Below, one piece after another: positions 26,960-34,937 of a stretch of 64,000 nt of DNA (positions within the stretch are counted from its first letter, which is position 1; each line of letters begins with the position of its first letter). The notes under the pieces were generated by a model. The model ran no database searches and had not been told where the DNA came from. It was given only the letters and a program-made list of their open reading frames with translations. Origin of the DNA: JAJDYQ01 sp963662865 (GTDB taxonomy: Bacteria; Pseudomonadota; Gammaproteobacteria; JAJDYQ01); the NCBI GenBank assembly GCA_963662865.1, contig OY759969.1:62001-126000 (forward strand), written 5' to 3'. The translations under genes were made by a program, and so were the position numbers.

Positions 26960-27197
26960 CAGGCTTGCTTGTCAATGAACTGTATGAGTCCACCACAAAT
27001 TGCATTTTTTATTGTGGTTGATAATGTACTGCACTGGGGTTTGTAATCCCAGCTCTTTGTGTGGTCGAATGCCGTTGTATTTGACCAGTCAATCGGCCAG
27101 TTTTTCATTGAGCCGTCCCAAGTCTTCGAACAACAGATAATTGCTGACAATGCTGACTGATTCCAGTGTATAATCGGATTAAATCAGAGCTTCCTTA
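26960..27197 (-). mobile_element. transposase 3'-end relic with terminal repeat (copy B)
   Basis: The leftward translation reads ESVSIVSNYLLFEDLGRLNE, then KLAD, a stop, then LVKYNGIRPHKELGLQTP. This is the tail of an integrase-core transposase (the WL..YN..RPH..LG..TP pattern of IS3/IS481-type enzymes), with an internal stop. Its outer boundary at 27184-27197 is TCAGAGCTTCCTTA, the same arm as in the dispersed palindromic repeat and in copy C. It occupies the divergent hpaE/hpaG spacer and may have altered their promoters. It cannot move by itself. Confidence 0.75.
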
Positions 27198-27267
27198 AAA
27201 TAACACTATCCGGATTCACACCGGAAAAAAATATGCCAACACTCGCTATCCATCATGAGGACTAAAA

Positions 27268-28125
27268 ATGAAATTTGTAAGCTACCGTTATAATGACAAG
27301 ACATCATGGGGAGCGATCAATGCAGAGCAAGAGATTATTGACCTCGGACATATAGCCGCCACACTCAAAGAAGCAATCGCGCAGAATTGCCTCACCGGAC
27401 TGACGTTAATCAAGAGAGACAGTAAACGTCTCCCACTCGCATCAGTTACATTGCTTCCGCCGATTACAATGCCGGAAAAAATCATTTGTATCGGTGTAAA
27501 TTATGCTAACCGTAACGCGGAATATAAAGATGGTAGCGAAGCGCCTGAATTTCCCAGTGTTTTTATGCGTACGTCTGATTCACTAACCGGCCAGTCAGCA
27601 CCGCTTATCCGTCCTCCGGAATCTGATCAATTGGACTATGAAGGTGAAATTGTTGTCATTATCGGGAAAGCAGGACGCCGCATTCCTCGGCAAAACGCCC
27701 TGGAATACATCGCAGGTTTAAGCATCATGAATGAAGGAACACTTCGTGATTGGGTACGGCATGCAAAATTTAATGTCACTCAGGGCAAAAATTTTGTACA
27801 CTCCGGGTCAATGGGCCCATGGATGATATCAGCCGACGAGATCTCACCTGAAAACTACCGGGATATGTGGATAACAACCCGCGTAAACGGCGAGATTCGT
27901 CAGCATGATACGACGGCAAACATGATGTTCCCTATCGACTATATCATCCACTATCTCTCCACTTTCTATCAATTAAAACCGGGAGACGTGATTGCAACCG
28001 GTACCCCAAATGGTGCGGGAGCACGTTTTGACCCTCCAAGATACCTTGTCCCAGGTGATATTGTTGAGGTTGAAGTGCAGGGGATTGGTACGCTTAGCAA
28101 TGGTATTGCCGACGAAGTGCTCTAG
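27268..28125 (+). CDS. hpaG: HpaG-type isomerase/decarboxylase, fumarylacetoacetate hydrolase family
   Basis: A 285-residue FAH-family enzyme. In this setting it should decarboxylate and isomerise 5-oxopent-3-ene-1,2,5-tricarboxylate to the HpaH substrate. Motifs are KIICIGVNYANRNAEY, QLDYEGEIVVIIGKAGR (the metal-binding acidic pair), GKNFVHSGSMGPWM and DVIATGTPNGAGARFDPP. It is a single-domain protein; enterobacterial HpaG is a two-domain fusion of about 429 residues, so here one chain may form dimers or another gene may supply the second activity. It is transcribed away from hpaE. Its stop codon lies at the first bases of a palindromic repeat (28122-28154). Confidence 0.85.
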   Translation: MKFVSYRYNDKTSWGAINAEQEIIDLGHIAATLKEAIAQNCLTGLTLIKRDSKRLPLASVTLLPPITMPEKIICIGVNYANRNAEYKDGSEAPEFPSVFMRTSDSLTGQSAPLIRPPESDQLDYEGEIVVIIGKAGRRIPRQNALEYIAGLSIMNEGTLRDWVRHAKFNVTQGKNFVHSGSMGPWMISADEISPENYRDMWITTRVNGEIRQHDTTANMMFPIDYIIHYLSTFYQLKPGDVIATGTPNGAGARFDPPRYLVPGDIVEVEVQGIGTLSNGIADEVL

Positions 28126-28154
28126 GGAAGCTCTGATTATCAGAGTTTCCCTAG
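28122..28154. repeat. palindromic repeat, minimal 33-bp copy over the hpaG stop
   Basis: Arms CTAGGGAAGCTCTGAT (28122-28137) and ATCAGAGTTTCCCTAG (28139-28154) differ at one position and are separated by one T. The first bases contain the hpaG TAG. The resulting stem could act as a terminator, followed by AATAATTTTCTT. It is also a copy of the dispersed palindrome family. Confidence 0.8.
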
Positions 28155-28318
28155 AATAATTTTCTTGATGGCAATGCTTAATCTACATCACATCATGGTG
28201 AACCGCTGCGGCAGAACACGGCTGGATTGCTCGAAGTGTGGCAAGCACAGCAGGCTTCACAAGATGAAGCACCGATGGACTTGTCAGAGCTTCCTTAATT
28301 CGTTAGAGTTACATAGCA

Positions 28319-28363
28319 ATGAAAGCACTGGTTTTAACAGATCATGATGTAGGGGACCTCTGA
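28319..28363 (+). pseudogene. start-only relic of a Zn-dependent dehydrogenase gene (copy of the 41871 gene start)
   Basis: The 15 codons read MKALVLTDHDVGDL and stop. The first eight residues equal those of the dehydrogenase at 41871 (MKALVLTDIEKMEY). The similarity extends upstream: GACTTGTCAGAGCTTCCTTAA occurs before both (28279 and 41831 regions, written here up to its last shared A), followed by TTAGAGTTACATAGCAATG here and GTAGAGTCACATGGCAATG there. The rest of the gene is gone, replaced by another palindrome copy whose left arm contributes the stop. It is a remnant of a duplicated locus, not a working gene. Confidence 0.7.
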
Positions 28364-28380
28364 TTGGCTCAGAGGACCCT
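28352..28380. repeat. palindromic repeat, minimal copy (diverged)
   Basis: GGGGACCTCTGA and TCAGAGGACCCT form imperfect arms around TTGGC. It is the same general design as the 28122 and 57635 copies, with CC for the usual AA/AG next to CTCTGA. It terminates the truncated dehydrogenase relic. Confidence 0.55.
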
Positions 28381-28403
28381 GCATGACAAGGGCCGTATGT
28401 CGG

Positions 28404-28544
28404 CTAGCGACCAGACCGATATGATGTTGCGGGGCCTGTCGCGGCATATAGCCCAAATAAAGCAGCACCTAAACCCAAGGCTGCTGTAAGCGCTCCAGCG
28501 AACCCTACATGCGGCCTAGGAACCAACGTATAAGCCCCTGTCAT
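28404..28544 (-). CDS. possible 46-residue Gly/Ala-rich hydrophobic small protein downstream of eda
   Basis: An ATG at 28544, preceded by GGAG at a 5-base spacing, opens 46 codons. The product (MTGAYTLVPRPHVGFAGALT, then AALGLGAALFGLYAATGPAT and a short basic end) is hydrophobic and rich in glycine and alanine, with room for one membrane hairpin. It lies 31 bases after the eda stop on the same strand. Small ORFs can arise by chance, and I recognise no family. It could be the tail of a decayed gene, since the frame runs open some 10 codons upstream of the ATG. Confidence 0.3.
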   Translation of the reverse strand: MTGAYTLVPRPHVGFAGALTAALGLGAALFGLYAATGPATSYRSGR

Positions 28545-28575
28545 GGCTGCTCCAGCACCTAGTGTACCTGCACAA

Positions 28576-29211
28576 CTACACCAGCAGCTTCAGTAAAGCC
28601 GGTGACATCGCCTCACAAGCCAGCTTTTGAATCTCATCCCAGCGACCATTCTCCACGAGGGTTGAGGAAGCCATCCAGGAGCCACCACAACAAACTACGT
28701 TCGGCAACGCCAGATATTCATGGAAATTAGACGGATTCAATCCTCCAGTAGGACAAAAACTTACGTTCGGATAAGGGCCTGCCAGAGATTTCAATAAATC
28801 CAGGCCACCTGCAGCGACGGCAGGAAACAGCTTGAAGCAGTCATAACCCTCGTCAAGTCCCTGCATCACCTCGGACGCTGTCGCTACGCCAGGTAAAAAA
28901 TCAACTTTAGCCTCACGAGCAGCGCGTAGCAACCGGGGAGTAGAACCAGGACTCACCACCATCCGGGCACCCGCCTCAAGTGCACGCTGTATTTCGGCAG
29001 GGCTGGTTACTGTGCCAGCCCCCACCAGCAGGTCAGGCACCTCTTCGGTAGCCGCACTGATACTGTCAAGCGCAGCGGGCGTGCGTAATGTAATCTCGAC
29101 AACCTTCATACCACCGCGATACAGTGCCTGCACCAACGCTACCGTACTATCCACATCGGTAGCCGTGATGACCGGTAGCACCCGACAGTCAGCTAATATT
29201 GAGGTAATCAT
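28576..29211 (-). CDS. eda: 2-dehydro-3-deoxy-6-phosphogluconate (KDPG) aldolase
   Basis: Class I aldolase splitting KDPG to pyruvate and glyceraldehyde 3-phosphate, the last step of the Entner-Doudoroff pathway. It has 211 residues, the family size. The general-base glutamate is in VVEITLRTPAAL and the Schiff-base lysine in YDCFKLFPAVAAGG; the phosphate-binding PTGGLNPSNFHEYL is intact. It is the last of the zwf-pgl-edd-glk-eda run, 49 bases after glk. 4-Hydroxy-2-oxoglutarate cleavage is a common side activity. Confidence 0.96.
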   Translation of the reverse strand: MITSILADCRVLPVITATDVDSTVALVQALYRGGMKVVEITLRTPAALDSISAATEEVPDLLVGAGTVTSPAEIQRALEAGARMVVSPGSTPRLLRAAREAKVDFLPGVATASEVMQGLDEGYDCFKLFPAVAAGGLDLLKSLAGPYPNVSFCPTGGLNPSNFHEYLALPNVVCCGGSWMASSTLVENGRWDEIQKLACEAMSPALLKLLV

Positions 29212-29260
29212 GAAAGCCTCCCAATCGAAAGCTATTGAAAAATTTACGATGCGCTATTTG

Positions 29261-30205
29261 CTAAGATCTCTGTCTCAGCGCCTCGGCGCAGCCACGCAAG
29301 CCAGGATGCTCGGCAAGCACAATTGCCAAAGGTGTTGTCGAACAAATTTTGGTAAATCGCCCCTTGTTATCAAAGCGTCGCCGAATCAGATATTCATCCA
29401 GCAGATCCATAAGCCGGGGCAAAATACCGCCCGAGAGATAAACGCCATCCGTTGCCCTCATCATCAACGCAATATCACCGCTAACCGAACCCAAAATTGC
29501 AAAAAAATCAGTGATCGCCTGTTGGCAATAAGGCTCACCAGCACGCGCACCCGCACTGATATCCGGCGCAGACAGTTCTCTCTCATAGCCGTCTATCGCA
29601 CAGTTGGCCCAATACAAGTTGGCAAGCCCCATACCCGACAAAACGCGCTCAACGGAAACGCGATCATAGCGCCTCTGGAGTTGCCGTAGCAGACCTACTT
29701 CATGATCATTCAGGGGGGCAAATGCTATATGCCCGCCCTCAGAAGGGAGGATATCCCCGGATGGCAGCAGCGCCGAAACACCCAGCCCGGTTCCAGGCCC
29801 CGCAACAGCTTTTATCTGCCCACCTTTTGGACGTGCGCCACCAATCCAATACAATTCAGACTCAGACAAACCATCAATACTTAGCGCCTGAGCATTGAAA
29901 TCATTAATAATGGTTACCGAAGCGCCCAGAGACATTTGTATTTCGGAACGAGTGAATGACCAGTGATTATTGGGCAAGTCAATTAAATCAGACTCCACGG
30001 GGCCTGCTATCGCGAGACAAATCTTGTCAACATGCTCTATATGACCACGCCTCATATAGGCGCGAATGGCGTCCACAAAAAAAGGGAAATCAGCGCAAGG
30101 AAAAACTTCTATCTCCGACAATTCCGCATAACCCGGTCGCAAACAGGCAAACCGGGCATTTGTACCGCCTATATCCGCTACTATTTGTTGCATAAGCCCA
30201 TTCAT
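29261..30205 (-). CDS. glk: glucokinase (proteobacterial Glk type)
   Basis: Phosphorylates glucose to glucose 6-phosphate with ATP. It has 314 residues. The phosphate-1 motif VADIGGTNARFACLR stands at the amino end, the catalytic region is INDFNAQALSIDGL, and GPGTGLGVSALLPSG and SEGGHIAFAPLND follow. Either ATG 30205 or the in-frame ATG 30193 (MQQIVADIGG) may be the true start. The roughly 110-base gap to edd holds a short hairpin (arms AAAGGC/GCCTTT at 30272-30288). The gene supplies substrate for zwf in the same cluster and would act on glucose brought in by the symporter at 34938. Confidence 0.94.
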   Translation of the reverse strand: MNGLMQQIVADIGGTNARFACLRPGYAELSEIEVFPCADFPFFVDAIRAYMRRGHIEHVDKICLAIAGPVESDLIDLPNNHWSFTRSEIQMSLGASVTIINDFNAQALSIDGLSESELYWIGGARPKGGQIKAVAGPGTGLGVSALLPSGDILPSEGGHIAFAPLNDHEVGLLRQLQRRYDRVSVERVLSGMGLANLYWANCAIDGYERELSAPDISAGARAGEPYCQQAITDFFAILGSVSGDIALMMRATDGVYLSGGILPRLMDLLDEYLIRRRFDNKGRFTKICSTTPLAIVLAEHPGLRGCAEALRQRS

Positions 30206-30313
30206 AGTCTCATATTCGAGGAAGCCGTATATTGCGAGAACACTTGGAGAAGCAGCAAGGTGCGCTGCTACAAAGGCCGGTAGCCTTTTATGCCCAAGTA
30301 TCCCGAGTCACAT

Positions 30314-32131
30314 TTATATGGTTTTGGTGTGATCAAATACAGAAGCACCCAGCATGGCGCCTTTTACGTTGCGGCGGAAAATCTCGAACAGGTTGCGTCC
30401 TAACGTATCCTCGGCAGCAGGCGCGGCCACAGGCGTTCGGACCGCCCACTCGGCTGGGGGTACATGTGCATGTAACCGGCCCTTTACGGTATCAAGCTCC
30501 ACCAGATCACCATCGCGCAGCAGAGCGATGGGACCACCATTTAGCGCCTCTGGCGTCAGATGTATAGCGGCGGGCACCTTACCCGATGCGCCAGACATAC
30601 GGCCATCGGTCACCAGAGCCACGCGAAATCCCCGGTCTTGCAGAATCCCGAGGTAGGGAGTCATTTTGTGCAGTTCAGGCATACCGTTGGCTGCAGGTCC
30701 CTGAAACCGTACCACTGCCACCACATCACGATCCAGCTCTCCCGCCTCGAAAGCCGCCCGTAACGCCTCCTGGCTATGGAATACACGACATGGCGCCTTA
30801 ATAGCGCGCTGATCTTCGACCACCGCCGATATCTTGATAACACTCTGGCCGAGGTTGCCTGACAGACAGCGCAGACCACCCTCTGTGGCGAAAGGCTGCG
30901 TCAGAGGAGCCAGTACATCCTCCCGAGAGGAACACGTAACCGACTTGACCCAAGCCACCTGCCCTGCCTCCTCAAGTGCCGGCGCACAACAATAAGCATC
31001 AAGTCCCTCTCCCATTATGTTGCTGACATCCTCGTTGAGCAGACTGCCAGAGCGCAATTCATGCACCAGAAAAGCCATGCCGCCTGCCGCTTGAAAGTCA
31101 TTGATATCCGCTGAACCGTTCGGATAAATCCGCGCCAGCAGCGGTACCACCGATGACAGGGTGTTCATATCTTCCCAGGTGAGATCAATACCCGCAGAGC
31201 GGGCAATCGTAACCAGATGCAACGTGTGGTTGGTGGAACCTCCGGTAGCGAGCAGTGCAACCACAGCATTCACCAGTGAGGCCTCTGTCACTACCTCATA
31301 GAGTGGTCGATAACAGTCGTCGGCAGTGGCATGTAGCAGTTCCTCAATGGTGCGCCGGGTAAGCGCCGGGCGCAGCGGATCCTGCGGATGCAAAAACGAA
31401 CTGCCGGGCAATTGCACGCCTAACGTTTCCATCAACACCTGATTGCTATTGGCTGTGCCGTAAAACGTACAGGTACCGGGGCTGTGGTAAGAAGCGGACT
31501 CCACTGCCAACAATTGCGCCCTGTCGGCCTTACCTTCTGCATAGCGCTGGCGCACCGCTGCTTTCTCCTTATTGGGTATGCCTGAGGCCATTGGACCCGA
31601 ACCGATAAAAGCCACCGGTAGATGACCGAACTGCAACGCGCCGATCAGCATACCAGGTACGATTTTGTCGCAAATACCCAAACAAATAACGGCGTCAAAC
31701 AGATTATGACTGAGCCCCACCGCAGTCGCCATGGCGACCACGTCGCGACTGAACAGGCTGATATCCATACCGGGCTGTCCCTGGGTGACGCCATCGCACA
31801 TAGCGGGCACGCCAGAGGCAACCTGGGCAGTGCCACCGCAATCTCGGGCAATCTGCTTAATCAGATCAGGGTAGCTCGCCAGCGGCTGATGCGCCGAGAG
31901 TATGTCGTTATAGGCGGTTATTATGCCGATGTTAGCAGCTGCCATGCCACCGATCAGCTGCTTCTCCCCTTCACTGCAAGCGGCGTAACCGTGAGCGAGA
32001 TTACCGCAAGACAAGCGCTTTTTGGGTGGTTGCCGCTCCCGTGTACGCGCGCATCTGTTCAGATAGGCATCGCGACTTGCTTGGCTGCGCTGACGCAGGC
32101 TTTGTGTTACCCGCTCTACAACAGGATGCAT
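30314..32131 (-). CDS. edd: 6-phosphogluconate dehydratase
   Basis: Iron-sulphur dehydratase of the IlvD/Edd family converting 6-phosphogluconate to KDPG. It has 605 residues, the usual length. Cysteines of the cluster are in GVPAMCDGVTQGQ, VICLGICDKIVPG and GTCTFYGTANSNQ; the carboxyl part has VTDGRMSGASGKVPAAIHLT. It begins 3 bases after the pgl stop, so translation is probably coupled. As an oxygen-sensitive Fe-S enzyme it marks Entner-Doudoroff use of glucose; a phosphofructokinase gene was not seen in the window. Confidence 0.97.
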   Translation of the reverse strand: MHPVVERVTQSLRQRSQASRDAYLNRCARTRERQPPKKRLSCGNLAHGYAACSEGEKQLIGGMAAANIGIITAYNDILSAHQPLASYPDLIKQIARDCGGTAQVASGVPAMCDGVTQGQPGMDISLFSRDVVAMATAVGLSHNLFDAVICLGICDKIVPGMLIGALQFGHLPVAFIGSGPMASGIPNKEKAAVRQRYAEGKADRAQLLAVESASYHSPGTCTFYGTANSNQVLMETLGVQLPGSSFLHPQDPLRPALTRRTIEELLHATADDCYRPLYEVVTEASLVNAVVALLATGGSTNHTLHLVTIARSAGIDLTWEDMNTLSSVVPLLARIYPNGSADINDFQAAGGMAFLVHELRSGSLLNEDVSNIMGEGLDAYCCAPALEEAGQVAWVKSVTCSSREDVLAPLTQPFATEGGLRCLSGNLGQSVIKISAVVEDQRAIKAPCRVFHSQEALRAAFEAGELDRDVVAVVRFQGPAANGMPELHKMTPYLGILQDRGFRVALVTDGRMSGASGKVPAAIHLTPEALNGGPIALLRDGDLVELDTVKGRLHAHVPPAEWAVRTPVAAPAAEDTLGRNLFEIFRRNVKGAMLGASVFDHTKTI

Positions 32132-32134
32132 GGT

Positions 32135-32854
32135 TCAAACCCCGCTTGCATAAAATATTTGAAGTGTCGGCGCAGGTGCTAACACCACGCTACGGATGGG
32201 GAGCTCTTCCACTTCTCCTGGCGAGATGGCCCTCTGTAATACCTGCCACTTCGCATTGCCTGTAATGTGCAGATAAAGGCGTCGGGCACGTAACAGCGCC
32301 GGTAGTGACAGAGTCATGCGCCTATGCGGTGCATGGGGCGGTTCTACTGCGATACACAGATCTTCGCCCGACAGGGACAACGCTCTGACCAGAGTCGATG
32401 CACCCGGAAAAAAAGAAGCCGTATGCCCATCCTCACCCATTCCCAACACAATAACATCAATAGAGCCGGCAAAATCCGACAGTTTTTCAGCAACTTCAGC
32501 CTCCGCGTCAAAGGGAGATTCCGCGGATGTCTTCATGCTGACAAAACGAGCCGCAGCGGCGTTATTTTGCAACAAGTGCCCGCGAATCAAGCGTGCATTG
32601 GAATCCACATGATCCTCATCAACCCAGCGCTCATCCACCTGAGTCACGGCTACTCGCTTCCAGTCCAGCGAACCACGGGAAAGCCGCTCAAACAGGGGCT
32701 TGGGGGTTGATCCACCGGATACGGCAAGCGTGGCGGCACCATGCTCTCGAATAGCCTGCTTCAGATCGGAGCTTATCTGACCCGCAAGTCGGCGCGTAAG
32801 CTCGTGGTTCGTATCAAACCGATGCAAGTGATTTAGCGTGCTACAGGTATTCAT
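32135..32854 (-). CDS. pgl: 6-phosphogluconolactonase
   Basis: Hydrolyses 6-phosphogluconolactone, linking Zwf to Edd. The start at 32854 (MNTCSTLNHLHRFD) is preferred over 32878, which would reach further into zwf. It gives 239 residues. Family motifs are LAVSGGSTPKPLFERL, VTQVDERWVDEDHVDSN and VLGMGEDGHTASFFPG. It overlaps the end of zwf by 14 bases and ends 3 bases before edd. Confidence 0.93.
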   Translation of the reverse strand: MNTCSTLNHLHRFDTNHELTRRLAGQISSDLKQAIREHGAATLAVSGGSTPKPLFERLSRGSLDWKRVAVTQVDERWVDEDHVDSNARLIRGHLLQNNAAAARFVSMKTSAESPFDAEAEVAEKLSDFAGSIDVIVLGMGEDGHTASFFPGASTLVRALSLSGEDLCIAVEPPHAPHRRMTLSLPALLRARRLYLHITGNAKWQVLQRAISPGEVEELPIRSVVLAPAPTLQIFYASGV

Positions 32855-34334
32855 GCCAGCTCCTGCCATCGCGCGCAATCAACGCAATCGCCCGGGATGG
32901 TCCCCAACTACCGGCGGTATAAGGTTCCGGTACCTTACCCGTCGCCTGCCACACGGACTGAATACAGTCCACCCACTTCCATGCCTCTTCTACTTCGTCA
33001 GCTCGCATAAACAATGTCGGATTATTGCGTATGACATCAAACAACAGGCGCTCATAGGCATCTGGTATCGGCTCCGAGATACTCCCGTCCGGAAAAGTGA
33101 GATCCAGAGTCACCTTGCGCAGAGGAGCACTGACGTTAAGTCCGGCTACCTTATTCATCAACTCCAGGCTAATGGTTTCATCAGGCTGTAAACGGATAAT
33201 CAATCGATTGGGCGTACCCGAGGGAAGCCACGATCCAAAAATCGAATGTGCCACCTGCTTGAACTCAACCACAATTTCCGAATACCTCTGATGCAGGCGT
33301 TTACCTGTACGCAGGTAAAATGGTACACTGGCCCAGCGCCAGTTATCAACATAGGCTTTCAGGGCAATAAAAGTCTCGGTATCAGAATCAGGTTGCGCAT
33401 CATCTTCGCCATTATAACCAGGCACAGGTTTACCGTTTACCGCCCCCGCCGTATACTGGCCTATGACCACATTTTCCCGCACCATATGCTTATCCATGGG
33501 CCGCAGGCAGGATAGAACCTTCAGCTTTTCATTACGTACAGCCGTCGACTCCAGATGGGCAGGTGGTTCCATGGCGGTCAGGCACAATAACTGCAAAAGA
33601 TGGTTCTGTACCATATCACGCATGGCACCTGCCCTATCATAAAAGTCCCAGCGACCCGACGCACCGATAGATTCGGAAACGGTAATCTGCACATTGTCGA
33701 TATACTTGTTGCTCCAAAGTGGTTCCAGAAAAATATTGGCAAATCTCAACGCCAGCAGATTCTGTACCGTCTCTTTGCCGAGATAGTGGTCTATGCGATA
33801 GAGCTGGTCCTCATTGAAGATACTGGTTAGCTGATTATTTATCTCCAGAAATGATTTACGATCTTCCCCCAGCGGTTTTTCCACCACTATCCGGGTAGTG
33901 GGTCGCACGAGTCCCGCAGACTCAAATGCCTCGCAAATTGGCGCGAATATCTGCGGCGGCGTGGCCAGGTAAATCACCAGTTCGCGGCGTGCGTCACTCA
34001 GATAATCCTTGCGCAAGCAGACCAATCCTTCGCTGGAAGTCGCGTCCTGCCTGCAATATCTGATCTTTGAGGAAAATTCATCCCAGAACGCAACAGAAAG
34101 CTGTATCGCAGATTTACTGCTTTCCATCCAAGTGCGAACCAGTTCCAGAAACTCGCCTTGTGATCTTTTCCGCCGGGCGATGACCAACACACGTATATCA
34201 TCAGACAGGCATCCGGCAACCCACAACGAATATAGCGCCGGGTACAGCTTGCGCAAAGCAAGGTCACCATCACCACCAATAATCAGAAGATCACAATTCA
34301 TACATAAGCCCGGATCAGGTGATGCCACCGACAT
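32841..34334 (-). CDS. zwf: glucose-6-phosphate 1-dehydrogenase
   Basis: Oxidises glucose 6-phosphate to the lactone, giving NADPH or NADH. It has 497 residues. The nucleotide-binding loop reads IIGGDGDLALRKLYPAL (more often GASGDLT.RKL). The catalytic histidine and substrate residues are in YRIDHYLGKETVQNLLALRF, followed by DFYDRAGAMRDMVQNHLLQL. The ATG at 34334 is used; an internal ATG at 34301 (MNCDLLIIGG) would trim the unconserved leader. It is the first gene of the ED cluster. No HexR gene is seen nearby. Confidence 0.95.
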   Translation of the reverse strand: MSVASPDPGLCMNCDLLIIGGDGDLALRKLYPALYSLWVAGCLSDDIRVLVIARRKRSQGEFLELVRTWMESSKSAIQLSVAFWDEFSSKIRYCRQDATSSEGLVCLRKDYLSDARRELVIYLATPPQIFAPICEAFESAGLVRPTTRIVVEKPLGEDRKSFLEINNQLTSIFNEDQLYRIDHYLGKETVQNLLALRFANIFLEPLWSNKYIDNVQITVSESIGASGRWDFYDRAGAMRDMVQNHLLQLLCLTAMEPPAHLESTAVRNEKLKVLSCLRPMDKHMVRENVVIGQYTAGAVNGKPVPGYNGEDDAQPDSDTETFIALKAYVDNWRWASVPFYLRTGKRLHQRYSEIVVEFKQVAHSIFGSWLPSGTPNRLIIRLQPDETISLELMNKVAGLNVSAPLRKVTLDLTFPDGSISEPIPDAYERLLFDVIRNNPTLFMRADEVEEAWKWVDCIQSVWQATGKVPEPYTAGSWGPSRAIALIARDGRSWHEYL

Positions 34335-34937
34335 GTTCCATCTTGTAATTTCCGGAAAACCAAGAGACCTGGTTTACACAAGTAGAAAATTTCAGCTTTC
34401 CAAAATGTTACCATTACTTCAGAAGTGCTTTTTTGCCATCCAGACACAAGTACACCGGCGGAGACATGCTATCCACGAATCTTTCCTCTGTTACTTCATC
34501 ATCCAAAGTCATATGGCTGCACATCCTCACCGAATCGATAAAGCTTACCACACTGAGACCTTTCCAGTACCAACCACACATAGCACTGTACTGGAGATCC
34601 AGGAGAATTGGTAAGCACAAGCCCGGGGCTGTTTAGCAGATCATATTCGCCAACCAAACAATCTGATACAACATCGTACAGCCCACTTGGACCAAGACAG
34701 CACTGTTAAGGCCTTGGAAACTACACTCATTATGACCATGTCAATAAAGAGAGTATGACCAACCAGCGCATGATTACCACAAGCCTGACTTCCAAAGATT
34801 GCCTGACGTGTACTTCTTAGTGCGCCCAAAGTACACTTACTCGTACCAAAGACTGTTTTTTACCCTGCAGCTTGCGCTTTACACAAAGCATTTCACTGAA
34901 AGGAACCACTCATGGTGGTTGTCACTGGAATAAACGC
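34335..34937. other. spacer between zwf and the sugar symporter
   Basis: About 600 bases upstream of zwf, which must hold its promoter. No gene is convincing. A leftward open frame at 34414-34620 (68 codons, with MTLDDEVTEERFVDSMSPP near its middle) has ordinary-looking composition but no recognisable family and no good ribosome-binding site. The inverted TGTAAACCAGG / CCGGAAATTACA region close to zwf (about 34345-34380) could hold operator half-sites, but no consensus site is clear. Confidence 0.4.

Noticed and set aside
34414..34620. 68-codon leftward frame upstream of zwf
   Set aside because: Sequence is not implausible but neither a domain nor a start signal supports it; mentioned only within the spacer entry.
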